Assembly (NCBI RefSeq): GCF_018141525.1
Contig: NZ_CP064655.1
Span: 2,140,501-2,204,500 of the forward strand
Direction of reading: 5' to 3'
Source of the DNA: Miltoncostaea marina
Lineage (GTDB): Bacteria; Actinomycetota; Thermoleophilia; Miltoncostaeales; Miltoncostaeaceae
DNA length: 64,000 nt
Positions 42,729 to 51,946 of the stretch are shown here, in pieces. The translations under genes were made by a program, and so were the position numbers. Position 1 is the first letter of the stretch. The number at the start of each line of letters is the position of its first letter. The notes under the pieces are model-generated. The model was not told where the DNA came from. It did not search any database and saw only the letters and a program-made list of their open reading frames with translations.

Positions 42729-43916
42729 TCAGGCGCTCGCGAGCGGCCAGAAGCGCGACAGCGCGGCCACGCTCAGGGCGATCGCCGCCTCGGCCTCGGC
42801 CGCCGCGCGGCGGTCCCGGCCGGGGTCCGGGGCAGGGCCGCGGTCCTCGAGCCAGCGCGCCGCGGGCTCCGGGCAGCCCGCGGCGGCCGCGAGGGCGCGC
42901 CACGAGGCCGGGACCGGCCCCGCCACCGGCGCGCCGGCGAGCTCCGCCGCCAGCAGCGCCCAGGCGCGCGGCGGCGCGGTGCACGGGTCGTAGCCGCCGC
43001 CGCCCAGCGCGACGATCCGGCCGCCGCAGGTCGCGTCGGCCAGCTCGCGCAGGGCGCGCCACAGCTCGGGGTAGAGCGGCATCGTGGTGAGCATGTGGCT
43101 GAGCGGGTCGGCGTGGTGGTGGTCGACCCCGCACTGGGCCACGATCGCGTCCGGCCCGAAGGCGCGCACGACCGGGACGACCACCGCCTCCATCGCCCGC
43201 CGGTAGGCGTCGTCGCCGGCGAACGGCGGCAGCGCCACGTTGGCGCTCGAGCCGCGGGCGGCCGCCCCGCCGGTCTCGGCGGCGAACCCCGAGCCCGGGA
43301 AGAGGTGGCGGCCGCTCTCGTGCACCGACACGGTCAGGACGTCGGGATCGTCGTAGAACATCCACTGGGTGCCGTTGCCGTGGTGGACGTCGAGGTCGAC
43401 GTAGGCCACCCGCCGCGCGCCGGCGTCGCGCAGCGCGCGGATGGCGACGGCCGTCTCGTTGTAGATGCCGAAGCCCCACGCCCGGTTGGCGAGCCCGTGG
43501 TGGGCGCCGCCCGCCGGCACCAGCGCGGCGCGCGCCCTCCCCCGGCCCACGGCGTCCGCCGCCGCGGCGCACGCCGCGCAGGCGCGGGCGGAGTCCTCGT
43601 GCATGCCCGCGTAGGGCGTCAGGTCGCCGCCGATCCCCCACTGGCGCGCCTCGGGCTCGGCCGCGAGCACCGGCCGCGCGCTGTAGCGGCGCACGGCCCG
43701 GATGAAGGCGGGCGCGAAGGTCCGCGCGAGCTCCTCGTCGGGCATCGGCCCGGGGGCGCCGTCGAACGCCACCCCCTCGGCCGCCAGGATGCCGGCCTCG
43801 CGGCACAGCGCCACGGCCAGCCGGTGGCGGCGCGGGTCGGTGGGGTGGTCGCCGCCGAACCGCATCCCGAGCGCGTCGTCGTGCACGACGAGCAGCCGGG
43901 CCGGCGGCGCGTCCAC
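42729..43916 (-). CDS. Acetoin utilisation protein AcuC / class I histone deacetylase family
   Basis: 395 residues, a zinc deacetylase fold. Motifs: H-H-G-L-A-N-R-A-W-G-F-G-I-Y-N, D-L-D-V-H-H-G-N-G-T-Q (zinc ligands Asp and His), G-V-D-H-H-H-A-D-P-L, and G-G-G-G-Y near the C-terminus. In bacteria such enzymes deacetylate acetyl-CoA synthetase or small amines. No acs gene is in the window. Confidence 0.9.
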   Translation of the reverse strand: MDAPPARLLVVHDDALGMRFGGDHPTDPRRHRLAVALCREAGILAAEGVAFDGAPGPMPDEELARTFAPAFIRAVRRYSARPVLAAEPEARQWGIGGDLTPYAGMHEDSARACAACAAAADAVGRGRARAALVPAGGAHHGLANRAWGFGIYNETAVAIRALRDAGARRVAYVDLDVHHGNGTQWMFYDDPDVLTVSVHESGRHLFPGSGFAAETGGAAARGSSANVALPPFAGDDAYRRAMEAVVVPVVRAFGPDAIVAQCGVDHHHADPLSHMLTTMPLYPELWRALRELADATCGGRIVALGGGGYDPCTAPPRAWALLAAELAGAPVAGPVPASWRALAAAAGCPEPAARWLEDRGPAPDPGRDRRAAAEAEAAIALSVAALSRFWPLASA

Positions 43917-43922
43917 CGGCGG

Positions 43923-44048
43923 CTAGGGCTGGAGCGGCTCGAGCACGCCGAGCAGGTCGAGGGCGCCGAGCAGCAGCAGCACGCCGGCGGCCAGCGCGTA
44001 CCAGACCCACGCGGGGTCGCGGCGCCGGGCTGGGGCGGGATCGCTCAC
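43923..44048 (-). CDS. Small single-span membrane protein
   Basis: 41 residues from a GTG at 44048: M-S-D-P-A-P-A-R-R-R-D-P, then a hydrophobic helix (V-W-Y-A-L-A-A-G-V-L-L-L-L-G-A-L), then a short tail ending at TAG 43923, 6 bp before the acuC start. Spacing and composition suggest a real small gene co-transcribed with acuC; no homology claimed. Confidence 0.5.
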   Translation of the reverse strand: MSDPAPARRRDPAWVWYALAAGVLLLLGALDLLGVLEPLQP

Positions 44049-44055
44049 GGGGGCA

Positions 44056-44484
44056 TCATCGCAGAGGCTCGCCCCAGAGCGTCGCGGTGAGCGTGCGCGG
44101 CCCGCCGTCGTCGCGGTGCTCGAGCAGGTGGACGCCCTGCCAGGTGCCGAGCTCCAGGCGGCCGTCGCCGACCGGCAGGGTCAGCGACTCGCCGACGATG
44201 ACGGCCTTCACGTGGGCGGGCATGTCGTCGGGGCCCTCCAGCGTGTGGCGGAACCCGGGCCAGCCGTCCGGCACGGCGCTCGACATCCAGGCCTCCAGGT
44301 CGGCGCGCACCTCCGGGCTGGCGTTCTCGTTGAGGGCGAGCGACGCGGAGGTGTGGCGGATGAACAGGTGCAGCAGCCCCACCCGCACGCGGGCGAGCGC
44401 TGGGAGCGCCTCGACCACCTCGCGGGTGACGAGGTGCACGCCGCGCGGCCGCGGCCGCAGCGTGATGGTGGCCCGCTCCCACAC
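44056..44484 (-). CDS. YjbQ/UPF0047 family protein
   Basis: 142 residues. The family core is clear: H-L-F-I-R-H-T-S-A-S-L-A-L-N-E-N-A, then H-V-K-A-V-I-V-G-E-S-L-T-L-P-V, then L-G-T-W-Q-G-V-H-L-L-E-H-R. Some members complement thiamine phosphate synthase mutants; the physiological role is uncertain. Confidence 0.9.
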   Translation of the reverse strand: MWERATITLRPRPRGVHLVTREVVEALPALARVRVGLLHLFIRHTSASLALNENASPEVRADLEAWMSSAVPDGWPGFRHTLEGPDDMPAHVKAVIVGESLTLPVGDGRLELGTWQGVHLLEHRDDGGPRTLTATLWGEPLR

Positions 44485-44604
44485 GCGCCCAGCATCACAG
44501 ACGGGCGCCCGGCCGGCCCGCCGGCGGGCCCCCGGCGGGCCGGCCGGCGGAGGTCTACGCTGCGGGCGGAGGGAAACCGCCCAGCGAGGCGAAGAGTCGT
44601 CGTC

Positions 44605-44775
44605 ATGAAGGTGCTCTTCATCGTCATCGGCGTGGTCGTGATCTTCGGCCTGCTCATCAACAGCGGCGCGCTCTCCGGCGAGGTCTGCATCGGCAACGTC
44701 GGGTGCGTGCGCACCACCGACGGCGGGCTGACGGTCCAGGGCGACGACTCGGGCCAGATCTCGCCCCGTCCGTGA
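44605..44775 (+). CDS. Small membrane-anchored protein, 56 residues
   Basis: ATG 44605 preceded by GCGAAGAG. An N-terminal hydrophobic helix (V-L-F-I-V-I-G-V-V-V-I-F-G-L-L-I) is followed by an extracytoplasmic tail with two Cys (V-C-I-G-N-V-G-C). The stop overlaps the next GTG. Unknown family. Confidence 0.6.
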   Translation: MKVLFIVIGVVVIFGLLINSGALSGEVCIGNVGCVRTTDGGLTVQGDDSGQISPRP

Positions 44776-45311
44776 CCGCCAGGCGGTCCATCCCGCTCGG
44801 GGCGGATCGCAAGGACCCGCCGTGGCAGTGGGGCGCCTTCTTCGTGGGGCTGTGCGCGATCGCGGTGCTGGTCTGGATCGCGACGTTCGGCGACATCGAC
44901 CTCGTCTGGAACCGCTGGTGGTTCGTCTCCCTCGCGCTCGGCGTGCTGTTCAGCCTCCGCTACGGCCTGGCGTGGCGGCGGGGCGAGGACCTCGGGCGCG
45001 AGCGGCGCCCCCGCCGGCACGAGCCGGTGGTCGACGTGCGGGGGCAGGCCGGCAGCACCTACGTCGTGGTCGAGGGCGGGCGGTCGAGGGCCCGGGTGCG
45101 CCCGCGCGAGTTCACCCCCGGCTGGTGGGCGCTCTACTCGGCGTTCGTGCGGGCGCCGATGGCGCTCGGCGACCTGGTGCTGACCCAGGCATGGCGCATG
45201 ACCGGCGGGTTCGGCGGCAACGGCACCACGGCGCTGGCCCGCGAGCTGGAGGACGAGCTGGAGGCGGAGCGCGAGGAGGCGGCCGGGCGGCCCGACCGGG
45301 AGCGCTTCTGA
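44772..45311 (+). CDS. Membrane protein with two transmembrane segments
   Basis: 179 residues, GTG overlapping the previous stop. Two hydrophobic helices (W-G-A-F-F-V-G-L-C-A-I-A-V-L-V-W-I and W-W-F-V-S-L-A-L-G-V-L-F) are followed by a cytoplasmic basic/acidic region with V-V-V-E-G-G-R-S-R-A-R. No family recognised; co-expressed with the 56-residue protein. Confidence 0.65.
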   Translation: MTARRSIPLGADRKDPPWQWGAFFVGLCAIAVLVWIATFGDIDLVWNRWWFVSLALGVLFSLRYGLAWRRGEDLGRERRPRRHEPVVDVRGQAGSTYVVVEGGRSRARVRPREFTPGWWALYSAFVRAPMALGDLVLTQAWRMTGGFGGNGTTALARELEDELEAEREEAAGRPDRERF

Positions 45312-45436
45312 GCGCCGGACGCGCTATCCTCGCGCCGATCCGCCAGATCCGCCGGCCGTGAGGGCGGCGGGAGGCCACCGCGCGCGGGCCCTGCGACGCT
45401 GTGCGGGCGAGGCGTGAGCCGCGGGGGAGGAGTCGG

Positions 45437-47137
45437 GTGAGCGCGACGAGGACGGGTGGCATCGGCGACGAGCCGATCGTCATGGAGCTCGACCGGGAGC
45501 TCCGCCACGTCCGCGCCAGCGACGCGGCGCTCGCCATGGTCGGGCTGCCGGCCGACGCGCTGGTCGGCCGCACCTCCGGCGAGGCCGGCCTGCCCCCCGA
45601 GGTGGTCGAGCCGCTCGAGCGCGAGCTGCGCGCCGTCGTCCGCACCGGCCGGGAGCGGCGGCTGGAGCTGCGGATGCCGACGGCCGGGGGCGTGCGCTGG
45701 CTGCGCCTGCGCGTGCGGCCCGGCGGCGGCGACGACGGGGGGCCCGCCGTCACCGTGGTGGCGACCGACATCACCGAGCGCAAGCTGGCCGAGCTGCGGC
45801 TGAGCGGCGGCAACGCCGCGTTCCGGGCGCTCGTCGAGGACTCGCCCGACCCCATCGCCCTGCTCGACCGCGAGCTGCGGGTGGCGTTCGTCAACGACGC
45901 CCTCGAGCACGCCGCCGGCCGGCCGGCCGGGTCGCTGCTCGGCTGCTCCCTCCGCGAGGCCGGCACGCCGGACGACGTGGCCGCGCGGCTCGAGGAGGCC
46001 GCGCGCCGGGTGCTCGACACCGGCGAGCGCGCCGGCCTGGAGCTCCACCTGCCGACGCCCCAGGGGCTCCGCTGGTACAGCGGCCGGCTGCTGCCCGTGT
46101 CGGGCGAGGGGGCGGGCAACGTGATCCTGATCTGCACCGACATCACGGAGCGGGTCAACCGCGAGGCCGAGCAGGCGGCGCTGCGCCGGGTGGCGACCGT
46201 CGTGGCGCGCGAGGCCGACCTGGAGGAGATCGCCCGGGTCGTCGCCCAGGAGGCCGCGACCCTGCTCGACGCCACCTCGAGCGCCGTCTACCGCTTCGAG
46301 TCGGAGGACACCGCGACCTGCATCGCCGCCCACCCGCCGGTGGGCGCCGGGGTGGCGGTGGGGCTCACGGCCGCGAGCGCCACCGGCCGCACCGCCCGCT
46401 CGGGGCTGGCGGCCCGGGTCGACGACTACCTCGAGGACGTGGGCGACAGCTCGGTGCGCGAGGTGGTCGAGGGCGGCCTGCGCAGCGGCATCTCCGCGCC
46501 CCTGTGGACGCGGGGGCGCCTGTGGGGCGCGCTGACGGCCGGCTCCGCCGAGCCCGGCGCCTTCGGAACCGCCGAGGAGCGCCGCCTGGCGGCCTTCGCC
46601 GAGCTGGCCGCGATCGCCGTCGCGAACGCCGAGACCCGCGAGGAGCTCGACCGGCTCGTCGCGACCGACCCGCTCACCGGCCTCGCCAACCGGCGCGCCT
46701 TCACGCGGCGCCTGGCCGGCGAGGTGGAGCGCGCGCGGCGCTACGGGCACCCGCTGTCGCTGGCGATCCTCGACCTCGACGACTTCAAGCTGATCAACGA
46801 CACGCTCGGCCACCAGACCGGCGACGCCGTGCTGGCCGCGGTGGGCGCCCTCCTGCAGGGCACCTCGCGGGCGGGCGAGATGGTGGCCCGGATGGGCGGC
46901 GAGGAGTTCGCCTGGATCCTGCCCGAGGTCGACGTGGCCGGCGGGGTCGTGGCCGTGCAGCGCGCCTGCGCGCAGATCGCGGACCTGGTGGTGGACGGCG
47001 GCGCGCGGGTCACCTGCTCCGCCGGCGTCTGCGACCTCGAGACGGCGCCCGACGCCGACGAGCTGATGCGCCAGGCCGACCGCGCCCTCTACCGGGCCAA
47101 GCGCGCCGGGCGGGACCGGGTGGAGGCCGCCGGCTGA
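45437..47137 (+). CDS. Diguanylate cyclase with PAS-PAS-GAF sensor modules
   Basis: 566 residues, GTG start with GGGGGAGGAG upstream. Two PAS domains (about 10-118 and 128-245, each ending D-I-T-E-R), a GAF domain (about 255-400) and a GGDEF domain (from T-D-P-L-T-G-L-A-N-R-R) with G-G-E-E-F at 487-491. It should make c-di-GMP. The usual RxxD inhibitory site before GGEEF is R-A-G-E, so product inhibition may be weak. No membrane segments. A PilZ receptor gene is 4 kb away. Confidence 0.93.
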   Translation: MSATRTGGIGDEPIVMELDRELRHVRASDAALAMVGLPADALVGRTSGEAGLPPEVVEPLERELRAVVRTGRERRLELRMPTAGGVRWLRLRVRPGGGDDGGPAVTVVATDITERKLAELRLSGGNAAFRALVEDSPDPIALLDRELRVAFVNDALEHAAGRPAGSLLGCSLREAGTPDDVAARLEEAARRVLDTGERAGLELHLPTPQGLRWYSGRLLPVSGEGAGNVILICTDITERVNREAEQAALRRVATVVAREADLEEIARVVAQEAATLLDATSSAVYRFESEDTATCIAAHPPVGAGVAVGLTAASATGRTARSGLAARVDDYLEDVGDSSVREVVEGGLRSGISAPLWTRGRLWGALTAGSAEPGAFGTAEERRLAAFAELAAIAVANAETREELDRLVATDPLTGLANRRAFTRRLAGEVERARRYGHPLSLAILDLDDFKLINDTLGHQTGDAVLAAVGALLQGTSRAGEMVARMGGEEFAWILPEVDVAGGVVAVQRACAQIADLVVDGGARVTCSAGVCDLETAPDADELMRQADRALYRAKRAGRDRVEAAG

Positions 47138-47330
47138 GGCGCGACGGCGCCCGGGGGGGCGCTCGGGTACCCTCCCGCCGGATGCCACCTGACCGCGAGC
47201 GCCGCGGCGCCCGCGCCGAGCGGCGCGCACGCACCGACGCCGTCGACGGCCCCCGCCCCCGCCGGGCGGCCCCGCCCGGCCCGCGCCCCGCGCCGGCGGG
47301 CCGCGCCACGCCTGGCTGCGGGTCGCCGCC

Positions 47331-48881
47331 GTGGCCCTCGGCGCGCTCGCCTTCGGCTTCCTGTGCGGCTTCGCCATGCGCGGCTCGGCGCCCCAGCTCG
47401 CGACGGTGGGGCCCGCCGAGGGCGCCGTCCTGGGCCCGCACGCCACGGACGACCTGCGCTTCCGCATCGAGTCGGACGTGCCGGACCTGATGGGGACGGC
47501 GACGCTCGAGTACGACGGCGCGGACGTGCTCGACGCGGCCTACGTGGGCGACGGCGTGCTCACCTTCCGGCCGGAGGACCTCTCCGAGGGCCCCCACCGC
47601 CTGGAGTTCAGCATCGACCAGCCCCTCGTGCCGTGGCCGGCGCGCCGCGAGTGGCGCTTCACCATCGACCACACGCGCCCGCGCATCGAGATCACCGGGC
47701 CCGACCGCCCGGCCGTGCGGGGGGCGCCGGTGGTGTTGAGCGGCCGGGTCAACGAGCCGGCGACCGTGACGGTCGACGGCCGGCCGGTGGAGGTCGCCGC
47801 CGACGGCACGTTCGCCCACACCTTCGAGGAGCCGCCGCCTGGCGCGATCGCCGTGCGGGCGGTCGACCGGGCCGGCAACTCGCGCGGCCTGCGCACGAGC
47901 ATCCCGCTCGTCACCCGGCGGCCCATCGAGGGCACCCGCGCCGTCCACATGACCGCCATCTCGTGGGCCACGCCCAGCCTGCGCGAGCCGGTGCTCGACA
48001 TGCTGCGTCGGGGCGAGATCAACACCATCGAGCTCGACCTGAAGGACGAGTCGGGCATCGTGGGCTACGACTCGGAGCTGCCGTTCGCGCGCCGCATCGG
48101 GGCCGTCCGGCCGGAGTACGACCTCGAGGAGGCGGTGGCCACCATCCGCGCCCTCGGCGGCCGGGTGATGGGCCGGGTGGTGGCGTTCCGCGACCCCGTG
48201 CACGCCGCCTGGGCCTGGGACAACGGCTTCCGCGACCAGGTGGTGCAGACGCCCTCGGGCGACGCCTACGCCGGCTACGGCGGCTTCACCAACTTCGCCC
48301 ACCCGGTCGTCCGCGACTACAACATGGACGTGGCCCAGGAGGCGGCCGAGCGCGGCGTCGAGGACATCCTCTACGACTACATCCGCCGCCCGGACGGCCC
48401 GCTCGACACCATGCGCTTCCCCGGCCTGCGTGGCGGCGCGCAGCAGTCGATCGTCGACTTCCTGGGCGAGGTGCGCGAGCGCCTGGAGCCGTCGGGGACG
48501 TTCCTCGGCGCCTCGCTGTTCGGCATCGCCGCGTTCCGGCCCGAGGACGTCGCCCAGGACGTGCGCCGCATCGCCCGCAACGTCGACTACGTGGCCCCGC
48601 TCATCTACCCCTCGCACTGGGGGGCGGGCGCCTACGACATCGACGACCCCGAGGCGAGCCCGAAGGAGATCATCGCCGCGTCGGTGCGCCACTTCAACGA
48701 GCTGATGGAGGGCACGGGGGCGCGCCAGGTGCCCTGGCTGCAGGACTTCTCGCTGCGCGTGCCCTACGAGGCCGACGAGGTGTGCGCCCAGATCGAGGGC
48801 GCCCGCTCCCAGGGGGTCGAGGAGTGGATCATGTGGGACGCGGAGGTGACCTACACCCGGGCGGCCTGCCTGCGCGGCTGA
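47331..48881 (+). CDS. DUF4015 putative glycoside hydrolase, membrane anchored
   Basis: 516 residues from GTG 47331, beginning with a transmembrane helix (A-L-G-A-L-A-F-G-F-L-C-G-F), an Ig-like region (about 60-190) and a TIM-barrel domain (about 200-510: N-T-I-E-L-D-L-K-D-E-S-G, L-Y-D-Y-I-R-R-P-D-G, A-P-L-I-Y-P-S-H-W). This is the pattern of PF13200. The start is poor: no ribosome binding site. An Arg-rich ATG frame at 47182 would join only after a frameshift near 47300. Confidence 0.82.
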   Translation: MALGALAFGFLCGFAMRGSAPQLATVGPAEGAVLGPHATDDLRFRIESDVPDLMGTATLEYDGADVLDAAYVGDGVLTFRPEDLSEGPHRLEFSIDQPLVPWPARREWRFTIDHTRPRIEITGPDRPAVRGAPVVLSGRVNEPATVTVDGRPVEVAADGTFAHTFEEPPPGAIAVRAVDRAGNSRGLRTSIPLVTRRPIEGTRAVHMTAISWATPSLREPVLDMLRRGEINTIELDLKDESGIVGYDSELPFARRIGAVRPEYDLEEAVATIRALGGRVMGRVVAFRDPVHAAWAWDNGFRDQVVQTPSGDAYAGYGGFTNFAHPVVRDYNMDVAQEAAERGVEDILYDYIRRPDGPLDTMRFPGLRGGAQQSIVDFLGEVRERLEPSGTFLGASLFGIAAFRPEDVAQDVRRIARNVDYVAPLIYPSHWGAGAYDIDDPEASPKEIIAASVRHFNELMEGTGARQVPWLQDFSLRVPYEADEVCAQIEGARSQGVEEWIMWDAEVTYTRAACLRG

Positions 48882-48901
48882 CCGGGGCCGCGCAGGCAGG
48901 C

Positions 48902-49399
48902 CTACGAGGTGTAGTCGGCCGTCACCACCGTGAACCCCGTGCGGGCGTTGCACGCGACGCCCGCGCCCGCCAGCCGCAGGCGGCGGTCCAGCACGTTGGC
49001 CCGGTGCGCCGGGCTGTTCATCCACATGCGCACGGTGCGCCGGGCGGCGGCGCGCCCGCAGCCGTCGACCATGGCGATGTTCTCGGCCATGCGCCGGGTG
49101 CGCGGGAAGCCGGCCGCCACGATGCGCGACCAGAACGGCGCCCCCTTCGGGCCGTCGTGGCTCAGCACCCCCCGCCGCTGCAGCGAGCGGCTGTGGGCGC
49201 GCGCGGCGCGCGCCAGGCGCGGGTTGCCGCGCACCCGGGGGCGGCTGTGCTTGGCGCGCACCGCGTTCATCTCGGCCACCACGGCGCGCTCCATGGCGCG
49301 GGAGGGCGGCGCGGGGGCCGCCGCGGCGGGCACGGCGACGGCGGGGACCAGGGCGGCGCCGACGACGCCGGTGATGAGGACGCGGCACAGGTTCGTCAT
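48902..49399 (-). CDS. Secreted CAP/SCP-domain protein
   Basis: 165 residues with a signal peptide (to about A-A-A-A-P). CAP motifs: M-N-A-V-R-A-K-H, L-S-H-D-G, A-E-N-I-A, and W-M-N-S-P-A-H-R-A-N-V-L. Such proteins are secreted with varied roles. It is divergent from the subtilisin-like gene across a 125-bp shared promoter region. Confidence 0.9.
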   Translation of the reverse strand: MTNLCRVLITGVVGAALVPAVAVPAAAAPAPPSRAMERAVVAEMNAVRAKHSRPRVRGNPRLARAARAHSRSLQRRGVLSHDGPKGAPFWSRIVAAGFPRTRRMAENIAMVDGCGRAAARRTVRMWMNSPAHRANVLDRRLRLAGAGVACNARTGFTVVTADYTS

Positions 49400-49523
49400 G
49401 CCTCTGTGATCGGAGCGTTCCGCGCGGCGCTTGATCCCCGGTGCCGGCCAATTCCCGCCGGGGCCCGGAATGATTTCTGCCGGAACCCTCAGGATCGCCC
49501 CCCGGCGCACCGAGGCGGGGGAC

Positions 49524-51281
49524 GTGAGCACCGACGCCCCCCTCCCCTCCCCCCGCCGCCGCGCCGGCCGCGCCCCGGCCGGGCTGGCCGCCGCCCTCGT
49601 CGCCTGCCTGCTCGCGCCCGCCGCCGCGAGCGCGGGCGTGAGCGCGCCGCTCGACCGGGAGCTGGCCCGCACGGCGCCCGGCGAGCGCGTGCCCGTCATC
49701 GTCACCCTGCGCGACCAGGTCGACCCGTCGGCGCACGGCGGCTCCCCCGCCGGCCTGCGGCGGGCCCTGCGCGCCGCCGCCGCGCGCACCCAGCCCGACC
49801 TGGTCGCGCCGGGCGCGGCCGGGGTCGAGCGCTTCTGGATCGTCAACGCGATCGCCCTGCGCGCCACCCCGCGCCGCATCGCCCGCCTGGCCGCCGACCC
49901 GCGGGTGGCCGAGGTGTCGCTGGACGCCGTCGTGCGCACCGCCCAGGTGCCGGCCGGCCGCGCGGCCACGTGGGGCCTGGACGCGATCCGGGCGCCGGAG
50001 GCCTGGCGGGCCACCGGGCTCACCGGTGCTGGCGTGCGCATCGGCAGCATCGACACCGGCGTGGACGCCGCGCACCCGGCGCTGGCCGGCCGCATCGCCG
50101 CCTGGCGCGACTTCGTGGCCGGCGCGCCGGCCCCCTACGACGACAACGGCCACGGCACCCACACGGTGGGCACGATGGTCGGCGGCGGCGCCACGCCGAT
50201 CGGCGTGGCGCCGGGCGCGACCGTCGTCGTCGCCAAGGCGATGGGCCGCGACGGCGCCGGACGCGGCAGCGACATCCTCGCGGCCGCCCAGTGGATGGCC
50301 GACCCCGACGGCGACCCGGCCACGGCCGACCAGCCCCAGGTCGTGAACAACTCGTGGGGCACGACCGTGCGCGACGACCCGTGGTTCCGCCCCATGGTGC
50401 AGCGCTGGATCGCGCTCGGCATCGTGCCGGTCTTCTCCGCGGGCAACACCGGCCCGGGACCGGGCACGATCGGCAGCCCCGCCGACGACCCGGAGACGCT
50501 CGCCGTGGGCGCGGTCGACGCGCGCGGCGAGATCGCGCCGTTCTCCTCGCGCGGCCTGCCGGGCGGCGTCGCCAAGCCCGACCTCGTGGCGCCCGGCGTC
50601 GGCGTGGTCTCCAGCGTGCCGGGCGGCGGTGAGGCGTCGTACTCCGGCACCTCCATGGCCGCCCCGCACGTCACGGGCGCCGCCGCCCTGGTGCGGCAGG
50701 CCGCGCCCGGGCTCGCCCCCGGGGCGGTCATGGACCTGCTGCGCCGCACCGCGACCGACCGCGGCCCGGCCGGCTTCGACACGGCGTACGGCGCCGGCCT
50801 GCTCGACGTGCCCGCCGCGCTCGCCGCCGCCGGCGTCGCCGTGCCGGCGCCGGCCGCGTCGCCGCCGGCGCCCGCGCAGCCCGCCGCGCGCCGGGCGGCG
50901 CCCGCCGCTGCGGGCGTCAGCCTGGCGTCGATGCGCGCCGCGCGCAGGATCGCCCTGACGGCCGACCGCCGCGCGCGGGCGATCGAGCGCCGGGTGACCG
51001 GCCGCCGGGTGGCCGGCCCGCGGGGCGCCGCGCCGGCGTCGGTCCGCCTGCGTCCGGCCGACCTGGCGCGCACCCGCGCCATCGCCCTCGGCGCCATCAG
51101 GCGCGCCGACCGCCTGGACGCCCGTCTGCGCGGGCGCCCCGTGCGCACGGCGCAGCGCGCCTCGGCCGCGCGGTCGCACGCCGCGCTCTCCCCCGCCCGG
51201 ATGCGCGCCACGACGCGGCTCGCCCGGAACGCCCTGGACCGTACCGGCCGGCTCGCCCGGCTGGTCAGGCACTCCCGCTGA
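49524..51281 (+). CDS. Secreted subtilisin-like (S8) serine protease with a repeated basic C-terminal domain
   Basis: 585 residues from a GTG with GGGGGA upstream. Signal peptide (R-R-R-A-G-R then hydrophobic, cut near A-S-A at 37), an inhibitor-type prodomain (about 45-140), then the S8 domain with Asp177 (S-I-D-T-G), His210 (N-G-H-G-T-H), oxyanion Asn308 (S-A-G-N) and Ser377 (G-T-S-M-A-A-P). After about residue 465 the chain is Arg/Ala rich and holds three related repeats of about 40 residues with a R-A-x-R-I-A...R-L-x-x-R pattern. Confidence 0.92.
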   Translation: MSTDAPLPSPRRRAGRAPAGLAAALVACLLAPAAASAGVSAPLDRELARTAPGERVPVIVTLRDQVDPSAHGGSPAGLRRALRAAAARTQPDLVAPGAAGVERFWIVNAIALRATPRRIARLAADPRVAEVSLDAVVRTAQVPAGRAATWGLDAIRAPEAWRATGLTGAGVRIGSIDTGVDAAHPALAGRIAAWRDFVAGAPAPYDDNGHGTHTVGTMVGGGATPIGVAPGATVVVAKAMGRDGAGRGSDILAAAQWMADPDGDPATADQPQVVNNSWGTTVRDDPWFRPMVQRWIALGIVPVFSAGNTGPGPGTIGSPADDPETLAVGAVDARGEIAPFSSRGLPGGVAKPDLVAPGVGVVSSVPGGGEASYSGTSMAAPHVTGAAALVRQAAPGLAPGAVMDLLRRTATDRGPAGFDTAYGAGLLDVPAALAAAGVAVPAPAASPPAPAQPAARRAAPAAAGVSLASMRAARRIALTADRRARAIERRVTGRRVAGPRGAAPASVRLRPADLARTRAIALGAIRRADRLDARLRGRPVRTAQRASAARSHAALSPARMRATTRLARNALDRTGRLARLVRHSR

Positions 51282-51903
51282 GTCGCCCGCGCGGCCCGTC
51301 GGCCGCGCGGTGGAGGTCCGCGATGGCGTGCGTCAGCATCCGGGCGGTGGGCGGCTCCTCCGGCGGATCGAGGCCCAGCTCGCGCGCGAGGCCCGCGAGC
51401 CAGCGCACCATGCCGGCCGGCGCCGGCGCCTCGGGCTCGAGCATCGCGAGCTCGAGGGCCCGCGTGCCGAGCGCCCGCAGCTCGAGGCGGATCTCCTCCG
51501 GCGGGCGCCGCGCCGCCGGACGCGCCCGGCTGGGGCGCACCCGCCGGCCGTAGACCCGGCGGGGACCGGTGCCGGCGGTGCGCGCCAGGGCCCGGCCGCC
51601 GGGGTCGTCGGCGAAGCGCAGCGCCAGCAGCAGGGCGCCGTCCTCCGACAGGCCGCGGCGCACGACGTCCGCCTCGACGGTGACGACGCCGCCGCCGTCG
51701 GGCAGCGCCACCTCGAGGCCCACCTGGTGGGCGAGGAACGACAGGGGACCGTCCAGCCGCACCAGCACGCCGCTCGCCGACGCGTCGACCGTGCGGCCGC
51801 GCGCGCTGCGCTCGCGCGCGCGCACGACGACCTCCGCCCCCAGCGGCAGGCGCGGGTCGGTGCGGCGCTCGGCGTCCCTGTGTGCTTGCGTTTCACGACG
51901 CAT
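51265..51903 (-). CDS. PilZ-domain c-di-GMP receptor protein
   Basis: 212 residues. The ligand motifs R-x3-R (Arg14 to Arg18) and D-x-S-x2-G (D-A-S-A-S-G, 40-45) are intact, so it should bind c-di-GMP. The C-terminal half is Ala/Glu/Leu-rich helix of unknown role. Its 3' end overlaps the protease gene convergently by 17 bp. Confidence 0.85.
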   Translation of the reverse strand: MRRETQAHRDAERRTDPRLPLGAEVVVRARERSARGRTVDASASGVLVRLDGPLSFLAHQVGLEVALPDGGGVVTVEADVVRRGLSEDGALLLALRFADDPGGRALARTAGTGPRRVYGRRVRPSRARPAARRPPEEIRLELRALGTRALELAMLEPEAPAPAGMVRWLAGLARELGLDPPEEPPTARMLTHAIADLHRAADGPRGRLSGSA

Positions 51904-51946
51904 ACGGCGGTCCTACCGTACCCGGCCGCGAGCGATGCGGCGGCGG

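Noticed and set aside
49431-49523. Longer N-terminus for the subtilisin-like protease
   Set aside because: The added 31 residues are Pro/Gly rich and precede a normal signal peptide; the GTG at 49524 has a good ribosome binding site.
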